A DNA stretch of 64,000 nucleotides from Terriglobia bacterium (GCA_020072805.1 JAIQGC010000024.1:47577-111576), one strand, 5' to 3'. Shown: positions 1 to 9,145, counted from the first letter of the stretch. Notes: generated from the letters alone by a model not told the origin. Program-made: numbers and translations.

Positions 1-174
1 GGGGGGGGGGGTGGAGGATTCCGTGGAAGCCGCGGGGGCGGCGGGAGGTTTTTCCTGGCTGCGGAGGAGAGAGGAACGCCCGGCGAGAAGAACTACTCCC
101 GCACAGGATGCGAGAAGAATGGCGGTGCGGGTGAATTTAGCGAACGAGTGCAGAAGGGGATGGGACACGGGCAT
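1..174 (-). CDS. Putative secreted or membrane-anchored protein, 5' part only (runs off the window start)
   Basis: Too short for the ORF track. The minus strand opens at ATG 174 after a good ribosome binding site (GAGAGGTGA), 7 bases past the TGA of the aminotransferase, so the two are probably one operon. The visible 58 codons begin MPVSHPLLHSF, then a hydrophobic segment (TAILLASCAGVVLLAG, residues about 18-33) and an Ala/Pro/Ser-rich stretch ending in polyproline encoded by the C run at the window edge. This looks like a signal anchor followed by a flexible linker. Function is unknown. The 11-base G run at the very edge could hide a length error. Confidence 0.55.
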   Translation of the reverse strand, partial: MPVSHPLLHSFAKFTRTAILLASCAGVVLLAGRSSLLRSQEKPPAAPAASTESSTPPP

Positions 175-181
175 TCACCTC

Positions 182-1519
182 TCAGGTTGAAAAAACGCGG
201 TCGAGTGCAACGGAAATGGCATTGGCGATGATGCGGGCCTCGTCATTGGAAAGGATGAAGGGAGGGGCGAGGAGGAGATGGTCGCCGCGAACACCGTCCA
301 CAGTTCCCTGCGAGGGGTAGGTGAGAACGCCCGCGTCCATGGCGGCGCGGCGGATTTTTTCGGCGATGCCTTCGGAGGGTTCGAAAGGGGTGCGGGAGGC
401 TTTATCGCGAACGAATTCGATGCCCAGGAGGAGGCCGAGACCGCGGATTTCGGAGACATGAGGGTGCGCGGCAAGCGGTGCCAGGGCGGCGCGAAGAGCG
501 GCTGAGGCGGGAGCGACGCGTTCGAAAAGGCGATGGGCTTCAATGTAATCGAGCACGGCATTGCCGGCGGCGGCGGCAACGGGATGGGCCTGGTAGGTGA
601 AACCGTGAGCGAAAGCGCCAGAGCCGGAGGCGAAAGCTTCCACGACGCGAGGGCCGACGAGGATGGCGCCGAGAGGGGCGTAGCCGCCGCCGATACCCTT
701 GCCGACGGTGATGAGGTCGGGCTCTATGTTCCAGTGGTCCACGGCGAAATTTTTTCCGGTGCGGCCGAGGCCGGTCATGACTTCGTCGGCGATGAGGAGC
801 AGGCCGCGATTGCGGCAGATTTCGGCAATGCGCGCGGCGTAGCCTTCGGGAGGAGCGGCGGCGCCGAGAGTGGCGCCGACGACGGGTTCGAAAATGAAGG
901 CGGCGGCGTCCTTGTCGTCGTTTTCACGGAGATGGGTTTCGAGATCGTCGGCGCAGGCGAGTTTGCAATCGGGATAGCGGGCGTCGAAGGGGCAGCGGGA
1001 GCAGAAACAGGGAGCGATGTGGCCCCATTCGGGGAGAAGCGGGAGATAAGGTACGCGGCGGCCGACGTTGCCGGAGAGAGACATGGCGCCGAGAGTGCTG
1101 CCGTGATAGCTCTGGCGGCGGGAGAGGATGCGGAAGCGAGCGGAGTCGCCGCGTTCGAGATGATATTGGCGGGCGAGCTTGATGGCGGTTTCGTTGGCTT
1201 CGGAGCCGCCGGAGACGAGATAGACGCGGCCGCCGTTGCGGAAGGAGGGCGGAGCGAGGGCGAGAAGGCGGGCGGCGAGGCGTTCGGCGGCGTCGGTGTG
1301 AAATTGAGAGGTGTGGGCGAAGGCGATGCGGGAGGACTGCTCGGCCATGGCGCGGCCGATTTCGGGGACGCCGTGGCCGATATTGACGACGGCGGCCTGC
1401 CCCGCGGCGTCGAGATACTTTTTGCCAGATGCGTCGTGGATCCAGCAGCCTTCGGCGCGGACGGCGACGGGGTAGTCTTTTTTGAAATTGCGAGGGAAGA
1501 GGGCGGAGTGGGTGGTCAT
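182..1519 (-). CDS. Class III PLP-dependent aminotransferase
   Basis: The product is 445 residues, normal for the acetylornithine/beta-alanine/GABA aminotransferase class, which moves an amino group from an omega-amino donor to a keto acid. Visible signatures are YLVSGGSEANETAIKLAR (cofactor phosphate region), FEPVVGAT, the PLP-contacting LLIADEVMTGLGRTG, and VGKGIGGGYAPLGA, whose lysine should form the Schiff base. The ORF track runs 363 bases further upstream, but that part is repeat DNA without family similarity, so I use the ATG before MTTHSALFPRNF. Substrate cannot be read from the sequence. The gene is followed at once by the partial secreted protein at the window edge. Confidence 0.88.
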   Translation of the reverse strand: MTTHSALFPRNFKKDYPVAVRAEGCWIHDASGKKYLDAAGQAAVVNIGHGVPEIGRAMAEQSSRIAFAHTSQFHTDAAERLAARLLALAPPSFRNGGRVYLVSGGSEANETAIKLARQYHLERGDSARFRILSRRQSYHGSTLGAMSLSGNVGRRVPYLPLLPEWGHIAPCFCSRCPFDARYPDCKLACADDLETHLRENDDKDAAAFIFEPVVGATLGAAAPPEGYAARIAEICRNRGLLLIADEVMTGLGRTGKNFAVDHWNIEPDLITVGKGIGGGYAPLGAILVGPRVVEAFASGSGAFAHGFTYQAHPVAAAAGNAVLDYIEAHRLFERVAPASAALRAALAPLAAHPHVSEIRGLGLLLGIEFVRDKASRTPFEPSEGIAEKIRRAAMDAGVLTYPSQGTVDGVRGDHLLLAPPFILSNDEARIIANAISVALDRVFST

Positions 1520-1740
1520 GCGGTGTCCGGAAGGCAATTGTAGCAGAGTCGGGGGGCGAGCTGAACCGGCGGGTAAGGAGAAGAAAAATACGCAGCCCGG
1601 CGCCACGTCAACGCATGAACAAGGAGGCGGGGCGGATGTGATAGGCTGGCAGCGATTCGCGAGTGACAGACCGGATTTCGCAGAAAGACAGGGGCGTAGC
1701 CGTAATTGCGGGGATACGGGGTTGAGATCCTGTGGCCGCA

Positions 1741-1764
1741 GGCGGGGCAAGCCCCCGCCCCTAC
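1741..1764 (-). repeat. REP-like hairpin, GGCGGGG...CCCCGCC family
   Basis: GGCGGGG and CCCCGCC form a stem; on the minus strand the hairpin is preceded by the tetranucleotide GTAG (read here as CTAC). Near-identical units occur at 9117-9145 and 10140-10168. Confidence 0.75.
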
Positions 1765-1810
1765 CGGAGGGATTCTTGCACGGCATGCGGGTAGGGTCAC
1801 GCGCGACTGC

Positions 1811-1836
1811 AGGGGCACGGCATGCCGTGCCCCTAC
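1811..1836 (-). repeat. REP-like perfect palindrome with GTAG foot
   Basis: AGGGGCACGGCATGCCGTGCCCCT is a perfect 24-base palindrome followed by AC, giving GTAG on the minus strand. The ATG inside it is the longest possible start of the downstream permease frame, which is a reason to reject that start. Confidence 0.75.
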
Positions 1837-1869
1837 CAAGACGGTGATGAGGAGTGCGAGGGGAGCAGC

Positions 1870-3159
1870 GTGGGGGAAACACAAACGAGTTTGGTGAGGA
1901 CGATTGGGCGGGGGAGCTTGACGGCGCTGATGGTGAATTCGATCATCGGGGCGGGGATATTCGGTTTGCCGTCGCTGCTGGCGGGGAGATTGGGGGGATA
2001 TAGTCCGCTGGCGAGCATGGCGGCGGGGGCGGCGACTGTGCTGATCGCGGGGTGCATCGCGGAGGTTTCTTCGCGGTATGAGGAGACGGGCGGGGTTTAT
2101 CTGTATGCGCGGGACGCGTTCGGGAGGTTCGCGGGGCTGGCAATTGCGTGGCTGACGTGGGTGACGAGGATCGCGGCGCCGGCGGCGGCGGCGAATCTGT
2201 TTGTAATTTATGCGGCGCAGTTTTTTCCGGCGCTGGGGACGAAATGGGGAAGGCTGGGAGTGCTGGCGGCGCTGGTGGGACAGCTGGCGGTGGTGAATCA
2301 CCTGGGGGTGAAGCAGGGGAGCCGGGTGAGCAACGTGTTCACGGTGGTGAAGACGGGATTTCTGGTGTTTTTCGTGGTGGCGGGAGTGGCGGCGCTGCTG
2401 AGCAAGCCGGAGATGCGCGTGGCGCTGACCTATCCGGCGGTGAGGGTCAGCGACTGGATGGACAGTATTCTGCTGATGATTTATGCGTATGGCGGATTCG
2501 AGGGAGCGCTTTTTGTGGGAGGAGAGTCGTGCAATCCGCGGAGGGATACGCCGGTGGCGCTGCTGGCGGCGCTGGCGGTGGTGGCGGTGATTTACACGGG
2601 AGTGCAGTACGTGGTGATCCTGACGCTGCCGGGAGCGGCGGGTTCGGCGCGGCCGCTGGGAGACGCGGCGCGGATTTTTCTGGGGCCGGGCGGGGCAATG
2701 GCCATGGGAGTGGCGGCGCTGGTTTCGACATACGGATATTTGAGCGCGAATCTGCTGCATGCGCCGCGGATCACGTATGCCCTGGGGCGGCAGGGTGATT
2801 TTCCGGAATTTTTTGGCGCGGTGCATCCGGAGTTTCGAACGCCGTATGTTTCGATCTGGGTGTACGCGGCGGCGCTGTTCGCGTTTGCGGCGCTGGGGAC
2901 GTTCCGGTGGAACGCGGTGCTTTCGGCGGTGACGCGGCTGGGGATTTACGGGGCGATGGCGGTGGCGGTGGTGGTGATGAGGAGGCGAGACCCGGAGGGG
3001 GCGAGGTTCCGGTTGCCGTGGGTGTATTTGTTCGCAGTGGCGAGCGTGGCGTTTACGGCGGGGATGATGCTGGGGATGAAGAGGGGAGAGTTTTTGGTGG
3101 TGTGCGGGACGATGGCAGTGGCGATGGTGAATTGGGTGGCGGTGAGGGGAAAGAGATAG
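1870..3159 (+). CDS. APC-superfamily amino acid permease
   Basis: An inner-membrane amino acid/polyamine carrier of about 429 residues with roughly 12 hydrophobic segments. The N-terminal GRGSLTALMVNSIIGAGIFGLPSLLA is the typical first APC helix, where the unwound GAGIF-type motif binds substrate; ETGGVYLYARDAFG matches the second conserved region. I prefer the GTG at 1870, preceded by GAGGGG at proper distance, over the ATG at 1822 that lies inside a repeat palindrome. Divergent from the aminotransferase, so the pair may serve amino acid catabolism (inference). Third positions are strikingly G-rich. Confidence 0.85.
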   Translation: MGETQTSLVRTIGRGSLTALMVNSIIGAGIFGLPSLLAGRLGGYSPLASMAAGAATVLIAGCIAEVSSRYEETGGVYLYARDAFGRFAGLAIAWLTWVTRIAAPAAAANLFVIYAAQFFPALGTKWGRLGVLAALVGQLAVVNHLGVKQGSRVSNVFTVVKTGFLVFFVVAGVAALLSKPEMRVALTYPAVRVSDWMDSILLMIYAYGGFEGALFVGGESCNPRRDTPVALLAALAVVAVIYTGVQYVVILTLPGAAGSARPLGDAARIFLGPGGAMAMGVAALVSTYGYLSANLLHAPRITYALGRQGDFPEFFGAVHPEFRTPYVSIWVYAAALFAFAALGTFRWNAVLSAVTRLGIYGAMAVAVVVMRRRDPEGARFRLPWVYLFAVASVAFTAGMMLGMKRGEFLVVCGTMAVAMVNWVAVRGKR

Positions 3160-3260
3160 TTTGCGGTTTTCAGTTGTCAGTTTTCAGTAACCCATATTCA
3201 GTTTTGAGATTTCAGTGGTTTGTTTTGGTTTTAGGTTGTAGGTTTTAGGCGGGGGGAAGA
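3160..3260. repeat. Low-complexity TTTTCAGT / GGTTTTAGG direct-repeat tract
   Basis: Short imperfect direct repeats (TTGTCAGTTTTCAGTAACC, TTTTGGTTTTAGGTTG) fill the gap before the peptidase and are much more AT-rich than the surroundings. A similar tract in the opposite sense occurs at about 46812-46845. No gene is visible. Confidence 0.5.
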
Positions 3261-3293
3261 GCGGGCGGAAGTTTGCGGAAAAGGAGAGCGGAG

Positions 3294-5396
3294 ATGAAGA
3301 TGACGAAGAGGATTGTGGTGGCGGTAGTTTTTGTGATGGTGATGGGGCTGGGGATTGGGGCGGAGGCGCGGGCGCAAGAGAGCATGGCGGGGGCGCGGCA
3401 TGCGATTGGGTTTGCGGATTTGATGCGGATGCAAAGGGTGAGCGAGGCGCGGATATCGCCGGATGGAAAGTGGGTGGCGTATACGGTGGCAGAGGCGGAC
3501 GTGGAGGGCAACCGGTTCAACCGGAATATCTGGATGGTGGCGGCGGGGGGCGGAGCGGCGGCGCAACTGACGAGAAGCGGGAAGGATACGTCGCCGGCGT
3601 GGTCGCCGGACGGGAAGATGATTGCGTTTATCTCCGGGCGCGGAGGGAGCGGGCAGATTTATCTGCTGTCGATGGAGGGGGGAGAGGCGCGGCAACTGAC
3701 GCACATTTCTACGGAGACGGACATGGTGAAGTGGTCACCAGACGGGAAGACGATTGCGTTCACGTCAGCGGTCTATCCGGATTGCGTAAGCCGCTCAGCG
3801 GCTTCCCTGAATAATGATGATGCGTGCAACAGCGCGCGGAACGAGGCGCGGGAGAAGAGCAAGGTGAAGGCGCACGTGGCGGATGGGCTGCTGTACCGGC
3901 ACTGGACGTCGTGGAAGGACGGGAAGCGCGAGCATCTTTTTGTGGTGGCGGCAGACGGCGGCGCGGAACCGCGGGACATTACGGCGGGAGCGAATTATGA
4001 TGTGCCGCCGGATGAGCGGAGCGGGCCGGGGGACATCGCGTTTTCGCCGGACAGCCGGGAGATCTGTTTTGTGGCGGTGACGGACAAGGTGGAGGCGATC
4101 AGTACGAATGCGGATTTGTTCACCGTCCCAGTGGCGGGAGGCGAAGCGAAGCGGATCACGACGAGCGCGGGGTTCGATGGCGGGCCGGCGTATTCGCCGG
4201 ACGGGCAGTGGATCGCCTACCGTTCGCAGAAGACGGCGGGGTACGAGTCGGACTTGTGGCGGGTGATGCTGTATGAGCGGAAGAGCGGGACGCACACGCA
4301 ACTGGCTGCAAAATTCGACCGCAGCGCGGAGGATCTGAATTGGTCGGCGGATTCGAAGACGATCTATTTCACGGCGGAGAACGAGACGCTGAGTCCGGTG
4401 TATGCGCTGGAGGCCAGAGCAGGCACGGAGCCGAAGAAGATCGTGGGGGAAGGATTTAATTCGGGGCTGGAGGCGAGCAAGGACGGGAAGACGCTGGTGT
4501 TCACGCGGTCGAGCCTGGCGGCGCCGGCGGAGGTTTTTGCGGCGGGGAGCGACGGGAGCGGGGTGCGGCAACTGACGCAGCACAACGCGGCGGTGCTGGC
4601 CACGCTGGAGATGAACGCGGCGGAGACGTTCTGGTTCGACGGAGCAGGCGGGACGAAGGTGCAGGCGATGATGATTCGGCCGCCGAATTTCGATGCGGCG
4701 AAGAAATATCCGGTGCTGGTGCTGCTGCACGGGGGTCCGCAGACGATGTGGACGAATTCGTGGGGCTACCGTTGGAACGAGCAGGTATTTTCGGCGCCGG
4801 GGTACGCGACGCTGATGATCAACCGGCGGGGCTCGACGGGTTACGGGCAGAAGTTCACGGACGAAATTACGGGGGATTGGGGCGGGAAGGCGTACGAGGA
4901 CGTGATGAAGGGAGTGGACGCGGCGCTGGCGAAATATGCGTTCCTGGACGGGACGAGGATGGCGGCGGCGGGCGGGTCGTACGGCGGGTACATGGCGGAC
5001 TGGATCGCGACGCACACGGGGAGGTTCAAGGCGATCATTTCGCATGCGGGCGTGTATGACAAGGTGTCCATGTACGCGACGGAGGAGCTGTGGTTCGAGG
5101 AGCACGACATGCAGGGGACACCGTGGGGAAATCCGGAGGGGTATCGCAAGTGGGCGCCGGTGAGCTTCGCGGGGGATTTGGGGAAATACAAGACTCCGAC
5201 GCTGGTGATCGCCGGGGAGATGGATTACCGCGTGCCGTATACGCAGAGCCTGGAACTGTTTTCGGCGCTGCAGAGGCAGGAGGTGCCGTCGCGGCTGATT
5301 GTTTTTCCGGATGAGGGGCATTGGATCATGAAGCCGCAGAACAGCCGGTTCTGGTATGGGGCATTTCTGGGCTGGCTGGGGAAATACTTGAAGTAG
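3294..5396 (+). CDS. Secreted S9-family prolyl oligopeptidase (acylaminoacyl/dipeptidyl peptidase type)
   Basis: About 700 residues. An N-terminal signal peptide (MKMTKRIVVAVVFVMVMGLGIGAEARA) predicts export. It is followed by WD40-like/TolB-type beta-propeller repeats with recurring SPDGKWVAY-like motifs, then a C-terminal alpha/beta-hydrolase domain. The nucleophile elbow is GGSYGGYMADW; the acid is expected near GEMDYRVP and the histidine in DEGHWI. HGGPQTMW is the usual oxyanion region. The start is ATG 3294 with AAGGAG seven bases upstream; the TTG at 3273 is weaker. It probably degrades peptides in the periplasm or outside. A good terminator follows. Confidence 0.9.
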   Translation: MKMTKRIVVAVVFVMVMGLGIGAEARAQESMAGARHAIGFADLMRMQRVSEARISPDGKWVAYTVAEADVEGNRFNRNIWMVAAGGGAAAQLTRSGKDTSPAWSPDGKMIAFISGRGGSGQIYLLSMEGGEARQLTHISTETDMVKWSPDGKTIAFTSAVYPDCVSRSAASLNNDDACNSARNEAREKSKVKAHVADGLLYRHWTSWKDGKREHLFVVAADGGAEPRDITAGANYDVPPDERSGPGDIAFSPDSREICFVAVTDKVEAISTNADLFTVPVAGGEAKRITTSAGFDGGPAYSPDGQWIAYRSQKTAGYESDLWRVMLYERKSGTHTQLAAKFDRSAEDLNWSADSKTIYFTAENETLSPVYALEARAGTEPKKIVGEGFNSGLEASKDGKTLVFTRSSLAAPAEVFAAGSDGSGVRQLTQHNAAVLATLEMNAAETFWFDGAGGTKVQAMMIRPPNFDAAKKYPVLVLLHGGPQTMWTNSWGYRWNEQVFSAPGYATLMINRRGSTGYGQKFTDEITGDWGGKAYEDVMKGVDAALAKYAFLDGTRMAAAGGSYGGYMADWIATHTGRFKAIISHAGVYDKVSMYATEELWFEEHDMQGTPWGNPEGYRKWAPVSFAGDLGKYKTPTLVIAGEMDYRVPYTQSLELFSALQRQEVPSRLIVFPDEGHWIMKPQNSRFWYGAFLGWLGKYLK

Positions 5397-5419
5397 AAGC
5401 AAGCGAGGAAGCGAAGGGC

Positions 5420-5465
5420 GGGCGGGTGCGCGGATTGTGCGTACCCGCCCGTTTTGTATTTTACA
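5420..5465 (+). terminator. Rho-independent terminator after the S9 peptidase
   Basis: GGGCGGGTGCGC and GCGTACCCGCCC form a 12-base stem with one mismatch around a 7-base loop, followed by GTTTTGTATTTT. It starts 24 bases after the peptidase stop. Confidence 0.8.
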
Positions 5466-5490
5466 GGAACAGTCCAAGCAAGCGCGGAGA

Positions 5491-5572
5491 GATTCCTTCC
5501 GACCGAGTCGGAATCTTCGATCCACTCTGGGCCGATAGAAAGCACCAGCCCTCCGGTCGGAATGACAATCGT
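5491..5572. repeat. ATTCTTCG...AATGACA-type intergenic repeat
   Basis: The unit starts GATTCCTTCCGACCGAGTCGG and ends GGTCGGAATGACAATCG. It belongs with 6303-6350 and 18781-18829, which share a GAGATYCTTCG-like left edge and a CTCAGRATGACA-like right edge with a variable hairpin in the middle. Confidence 0.55.
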
Positions 5573-5604
5573 ATGGCCTTTTCCAGGGGTCTTCCGTGAA
5601 GAGG

Positions 5605-6192
5605 TCAATTTGCGGAGAAAAGGAGCGAGAGGCCGCGGCGAAGGAAGCGGAAGAGGTGGACGAGGAGGTAGATGCAGAGGGCGAGGAGGGCGGCGACTAC
5701 GGCGAGGGTGAGGAGAGGATGAGTGGAGGCGAGCCAGGAGAGCCAGACTGCGAGGACGTCTTCGCCGAAGCTGAGGGCCCAATTGGAAAAAGGTTCGGGA
5801 CTGGTGTTGACGGCGGCGCGGGTGGTGGCTTTCGTGCCGTGGGCGGTGAGGGCGACGCCTCCGGCAAGAAGGGCGGCAGCCCAGTGCCAATGAGGGGCGG
5901 CGGAGCCGAGAGCGCCAAAGGCGAGGAGAGCGGCGGCGGGCGGGCGGATGAAGGTGTGCACGGAGTCCCAAAGGGAGTCGAGCCAGGGAATTTTGTCGGC
6001 GAAGAATTCGACGAGGTAGAGAGCGACGGCGAGAACGAGAACGGCGGGGTGCGAGAGGACGCGGAGGGAGGCGGGGAGTTGGATGACGCCGAAGCGCTGG
6101 AGAAGGCCGAGAGTGGCGACGGTAGCGTAGAGATTGAGTCCGGAGGAGAAGCCGGAGCCGAGGACCAGGCCGAGAGTCTCGAGGGGATTCAT
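5605..6192 (-). CDS. DUF4126-family membrane protein
   Basis: About 195 residues with several hydrophobic segments. The N-terminus PLETLGLVLGSGFSSGLNLYATVATLGLLQRFG, the WLDSLWDSVHTFIRPPAAALLA segment and the THGTKATTRAAVNTSPEPFSNW motif are characteristic of this family of unknown function. I chose ATG 6192 because the longer frame runs through non-conserved sequence. No operon partner is evident: the peptidase ends convergently and mgtA lies upstream on the same strand after a repeat. Confidence 0.8.
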   Translation of the reverse strand: MNPLETLGLVLGSGFSSGLNLYATVATLGLLQRFGVIQLPASLRVLSHPAVLVLAVALYLVEFFADKIPWLDSLWDSVHTFIRPPAAALLAFGALGSAAPHWHWAAALLAGGVALTAHGTKATTRAAVNTSPEPFSNWALSFGEDVLAVWLSWLASTHPLLTLAVVAALLALCIYLLVHLFRFLRRGLSLLFSAN

Positions 6193-6302
6193 GGGGGGAT
6201 TGTACGGGAAACGGGGGACGGGCGGAAGCGTTGAAAGTGGCCACGGATTGTTTCGAACGGGACGCAAAGAACCGCAGATTCACGTTGTGCAACTGTGGGC
6301 AG

Positions 6303-6350
6303 TTGAGATCCTTCGCCCATCCTCATGGGATGGGCTCAGGATGACAATCG
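6303..6350. repeat. ATTCTTCG...AATGACA-type intergenic repeat
   Basis: TTGAGATCCTTCGCCCATCC..GGATGGGCTCAGGATGACAATCG: a hairpin core (CCCATCC/GGATGGG) with the conserved outer edges also seen at 5491-5572 and 18781-18829. Confidence 0.6.
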
Positions 6351-6366
6351 CTATTTTTTCAACCGA

Positions 6367-8886
6367 CTATGCAGATGCAACGGCGTGGGCGGCGAAGAGG
6401 CGGCGTTTGACGAGTTCGACGAGAGCGAGGTAGGTGAGGGAGGCGAAGGCGAGGAAGGCGAAGAATTTTGCGGGGAGCGGAGTGAGGCCGAGGGTGTGGG
6501 CAACCGGGGAGAAGGGGAGGAGGATGCCGACGAGGACGATGAAGAGAGTGGTGAGTGTGAGGGGGAGGCTGGGGCGGCTGCGTAGCGGATTGCCCATGGT
6601 GCGGATGACGAAGAGGACGAGGGTCTGAGTAGCGAGGGACTCGACGAACCAGCCAGTGTGGAAGAGGGTTTCGCCGGCGTGGAAGACGGCGAGGAGGACG
6701 TAGAAGGTGAGGAAGTCGTAGAGGGAGCTGACGGGGCCGATGAAGATCATAAAGTTGCGGATGAGGCGGAGGTCCCAGCGCTGGGGGGAGCGGAGCTGGA
6801 TGTCCTCGACGTTGTCGGTGGGGATGGTGACCTGGGCGAGGTCATAGAGGAAATTATTGAGCAAAATCTGAAAAGGGAGCATGGGGAGGAAGGGGAGAAA
6901 GAGAGAAGCGGCGGCCATGCTGAACATGTTGCCGAAATTGGAGCTGGTGCCCATGAGGAGATATTTGAGGACGTTGGCGGAGGCTTTGCGGCCTTCGAGG
7001 ATGCCGCGGTGGAGGACGCTCAGGCCGGGCTCGACAAGGATGATGTCGGCGGCGTCGCGGGCGATGTCCACGGCGGTGGAGACGGAGATGCCCACGTCGG
7101 CGGCGTGGAGCGAGGGAGCGTCATTGATGCCGTCGCCAATGTAGCCAGCGACGTGGCTGCGGTGCTTGAGGGCCAGGATGATGCGGTGCTTCTGCGTCGG
7201 GGAGATGCGCGCGAAGAGCATGGTCTGCTCGGCGACGTGGCCGATGGCGGCGTCGCTGGTGCGCTCGAGCTCCTCGCCAAGCATGGTGGGGGGATCCGCG
7301 ATGCCGAGCTGCTTGCAGACGTGGCGGGCGACGAGTTCGTTGTCGCCAGTGAGGATTTTGAGTTGAACACCGTCGCGGGCGAGTGCCTGTACCGCCGCGG
7401 CGGCGTCATCACGAAGCGGGTCGGAGAAGGCCAGGAAGCCGGCAAGGGTCAGTTCCCTTTCGTCCTGGACGGAGAGGCCATCGGTGAGTTGGACCTCGCG
7501 CCAGGCGACGGCCAGAACGCGGAAGCCGTCGGCGCAGAGGGACTGGTAGAGCTGCGAGGAACGGTCGCGGGCGGCGGCGTCCATAGGGACGGGCTGGCCG
7601 GCGGATTCGCAGGAGACGCACAGGGGCAGAATGCCTTCGGGTGCGCCTTTGGTGATGAGCAGATGGCGCGAGCCGGCGGCGGATTTCTGATCGACGACGA
7701 TGGAGAGGCGGCGGCGTTCGAAATCGAAGGGAATTTCGTCGCGCTTGGAATAGTCCTCGGCATGGGAGACCTGGGAGAGGAGGATGGTGGCGTCGAGGGG
7801 GCTGCGGATGCCGGTTTCGAATTTGCTGTTGAGCCAGGCGAGGAGGAGGGGGCGGTCAGCGGGTTGGCCGGCGGCGTCGAGAGATTTTTCGAGGGACATT
7901 TCGCCGCGGGTGAGCGTGCCGGTCTTGTCGCTGCAGAGGACGTCAATGCTGCCGAGATTCTGGATGGCCGAGAGGTGCTTGACGATGACTTTGGCCTGAG
8001 CCATGCGCACGGCGCCCCGGGCCAGGGTGACGGAAGTGATCATGGGAAGGAATTCGGGAGTAAGGCCGACGGCGAGGGCCACGGCGAAAATGAGGGATTC
8101 GAGGGCGTCTTTGTGGAGGGCCACGCGCAGAACGAGGATGAAGAGGACCAGAAAAAAAACGGTGCGCATGATGAGCAGGCCGAAGAGGCGCAAGCCGCGT
8201 TCGAATTCGGTCTCTTCGGGGCGCATGGCCAGGCGCTCGGCGATGGAGCCGAAGGCGGTGCGCGGGCCAGTGACGAGGACGCGGGCGAGGGCCGTGCCGC
8301 TGACGACGGAGGTGCCCAGGAAGACGAGGTCGGGAGCGGCGGGACCGGCGGAGAGGTCGCTGGGACGGGGGAGAGTTTCCTTGTCCACGGGCATGGATTC
8401 ACCGGTGAGGGCGGCTTGCTGAACGAAGAGGTCGCGGGCGAGAACGATGCGGGAGTCGGCGGGGACGAGGTCGCCGGCGGAGAGGCGGACGAGATCGCCG
8501 GGAACGATTTCGCTGCGATGGATTTCCCGCCAAGAGCCGTCGCGGAGAGCGGTGGCGGTGGGAGCGACGCGGGCGCGGAGCATTTCGACGGCGCGCCTGG
8601 AGCGGTAGGTCTGAATAAAGTTGATGCCCACGCCGACGAGGACCATGCCGGTGATGAGGCCGGCGTTGATGAGTTCGCCGAGGAAGGCGGCGACGGCGCT
8701 GGCGATGAGCAGGATGATAACGAGGGGATTGAAAAAGAGGCGGAGGAATTCGAGGAATTCGCCGCGGTGGACGCGCGGGCTGGGGTCGTTGGGGCCAACC
8801 TGGGCGAGGAGATCGGCGGCCTGCTGCGAAGTCAGGCCAACTTCTTGCGGCGTTTGGGTGAGATCGGGCTCGTGGAGTATGGGCAT
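6367..8886 (-). CDS. mgtA: Magnesium-translocating P-type ATPase (MgtA/MgtB type)
   Basis: About 839 residues. It imports Mg2+ across the inner membrane at the expense of ATP. Visible P-type landmarks in order: the N-terminal cation ATPase region (GLTSQQAADLLAQVGPND), the actuator motif LTGESMPVDKE, the membrane segment with VGLTPEFLPMITS, the phosphorylation motif CSDKTGTLT, the nucleotide domain (ITKGAPEGI), the hinge GDGINDAPSL, and C-terminal transmembrane helices with LPFQILLNNFLYDLAQ. The LTPE (not PEGL) motif and the C-terminal region fit class P3B. ATG 8886 gives MPILHEPDLTQTPQEVGLT; the longer frame runs into a repeat. No mgtR or leader is recognisable. Confidence 0.92.
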   Translation of the reverse strand: MPILHEPDLTQTPQEVGLTSQQAADLLAQVGPNDPSPRVHRGEFLEFLRLFFNPLVIILLIASAVAAFLGELINAGLITGMVLVGVGINFIQTYRSRRAVEMLRARVAPTATALRDGSWREIHRSEIVPGDLVRLSAGDLVPADSRIVLARDLFVQQAALTGESMPVDKETLPRPSDLSAGPAAPDLVFLGTSVVSGTALARVLVTGPRTAFGSIAERLAMRPEETEFERGLRLFGLLIMRTVFFLVLFILVLRVALHKDALESLIFAVALAVGLTPEFLPMITSVTLARGAVRMAQAKVIVKHLSAIQNLGSIDVLCSDKTGTLTRGEMSLEKSLDAAGQPADRPLLLAWLNSKFETGIRSPLDATILLSQVSHAEDYSKRDEIPFDFERRRLSIVVDQKSAAGSRHLLITKGAPEGILPLCVSCESAGQPVPMDAAARDRSSQLYQSLCADGFRVLAVAWREVQLTDGLSVQDERELTLAGFLAFSDPLRDDAAAAVQALARDGVQLKILTGDNELVARHVCKQLGIADPPTMLGEELERTSDAAIGHVAEQTMLFARISPTQKHRIILALKHRSHVAGYIGDGINDAPSLHAADVGISVSTAVDIARDAADIILVEPGLSVLHRGILEGRKASANVLKYLLMGTSSNFGNMFSMAAASLFLPFLPMLPFQILLNNFLYDLAQVTIPTDNVEDIQLRSPQRWDLRLIRNFMIFIGPVSSLYDFLTFYVLLAVFHAGETLFHTGWFVESLATQTLVLFVIRTMGNPLRSRPSLPLTLTTLFIVLVGILLPFSPVAHTLGLTPLPAKFFAFLAFASLTYLALVELVKRRLFAAHAVASA

Positions 8887-9020
8887 ATGCGCGCGACCAC
8901 AAAAGGGGCCCAGTGCGCGTCCGGCGAGATGGAGAAGGCTGGGCGCGGGTTGAGTATGGCACGGGGATGGGCTGGGCTTCCAGAGGAGAGCGAACGGGGG
9001 CGAGGAATCAGGCGGAGGGG

Positions 9021-9079
9021 AAAGGCCCGCCCTCTCCGGCTGCTGCCCGGAGTCTTGCGACTGAACAGGGCGGCTACAG
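9021..9079 (-). repeat. REP-like unit with expanded loop
   Basis: It starts AAAGGCCCGCCCTC and ends AGGGCGGCTACAG like the units at 12411-12442 and 34756-34787, but the loop holds about 33 extra bases. Confidence 0.6.
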
Positions 9080-9116
9080 GAGTTTGAGCGACGAAACATG
9101 AAATCGTGATGGTGCT

Positions 9117-9145
9117 GCAGCGGGCGGGGCAAGCCCCGCCCCTAC
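9117..9145 (-). repeat. REP-like hairpin, 29-mer identical to 10140-10168
   Basis: GCAGCGGGCGGGGCAAGCCC.. ending in CCCCTAC; exact match to the copy 1 kb downstream. GTAG on the minus strand. Confidence 0.85.

Larger units (their letters stand above)
1520..1869. other. Intergenic region carrying two GTAG-type hairpin repeats
   Basis: This 350-base divergent gap between the aminotransferase and the permease holds no credible gene. It contains two inverted repeats of the RAYT/REP type (listed separately) and otherwise unremarkable GC-rich sequence. Promoters for both neighbours must lie here, but I cannot pick out convincing -35/-10 boxes. Confidence 0.6.

Noticed and set aside
6658-9087. 809-codon plus-strand ORF opposite mgtA
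   Set aside because: It is the antisense of the MgtA frame; its protein is a low-complexity Glu/Gly/Asp/Ala string without domains, a usual artefact of GC-rich DNA.
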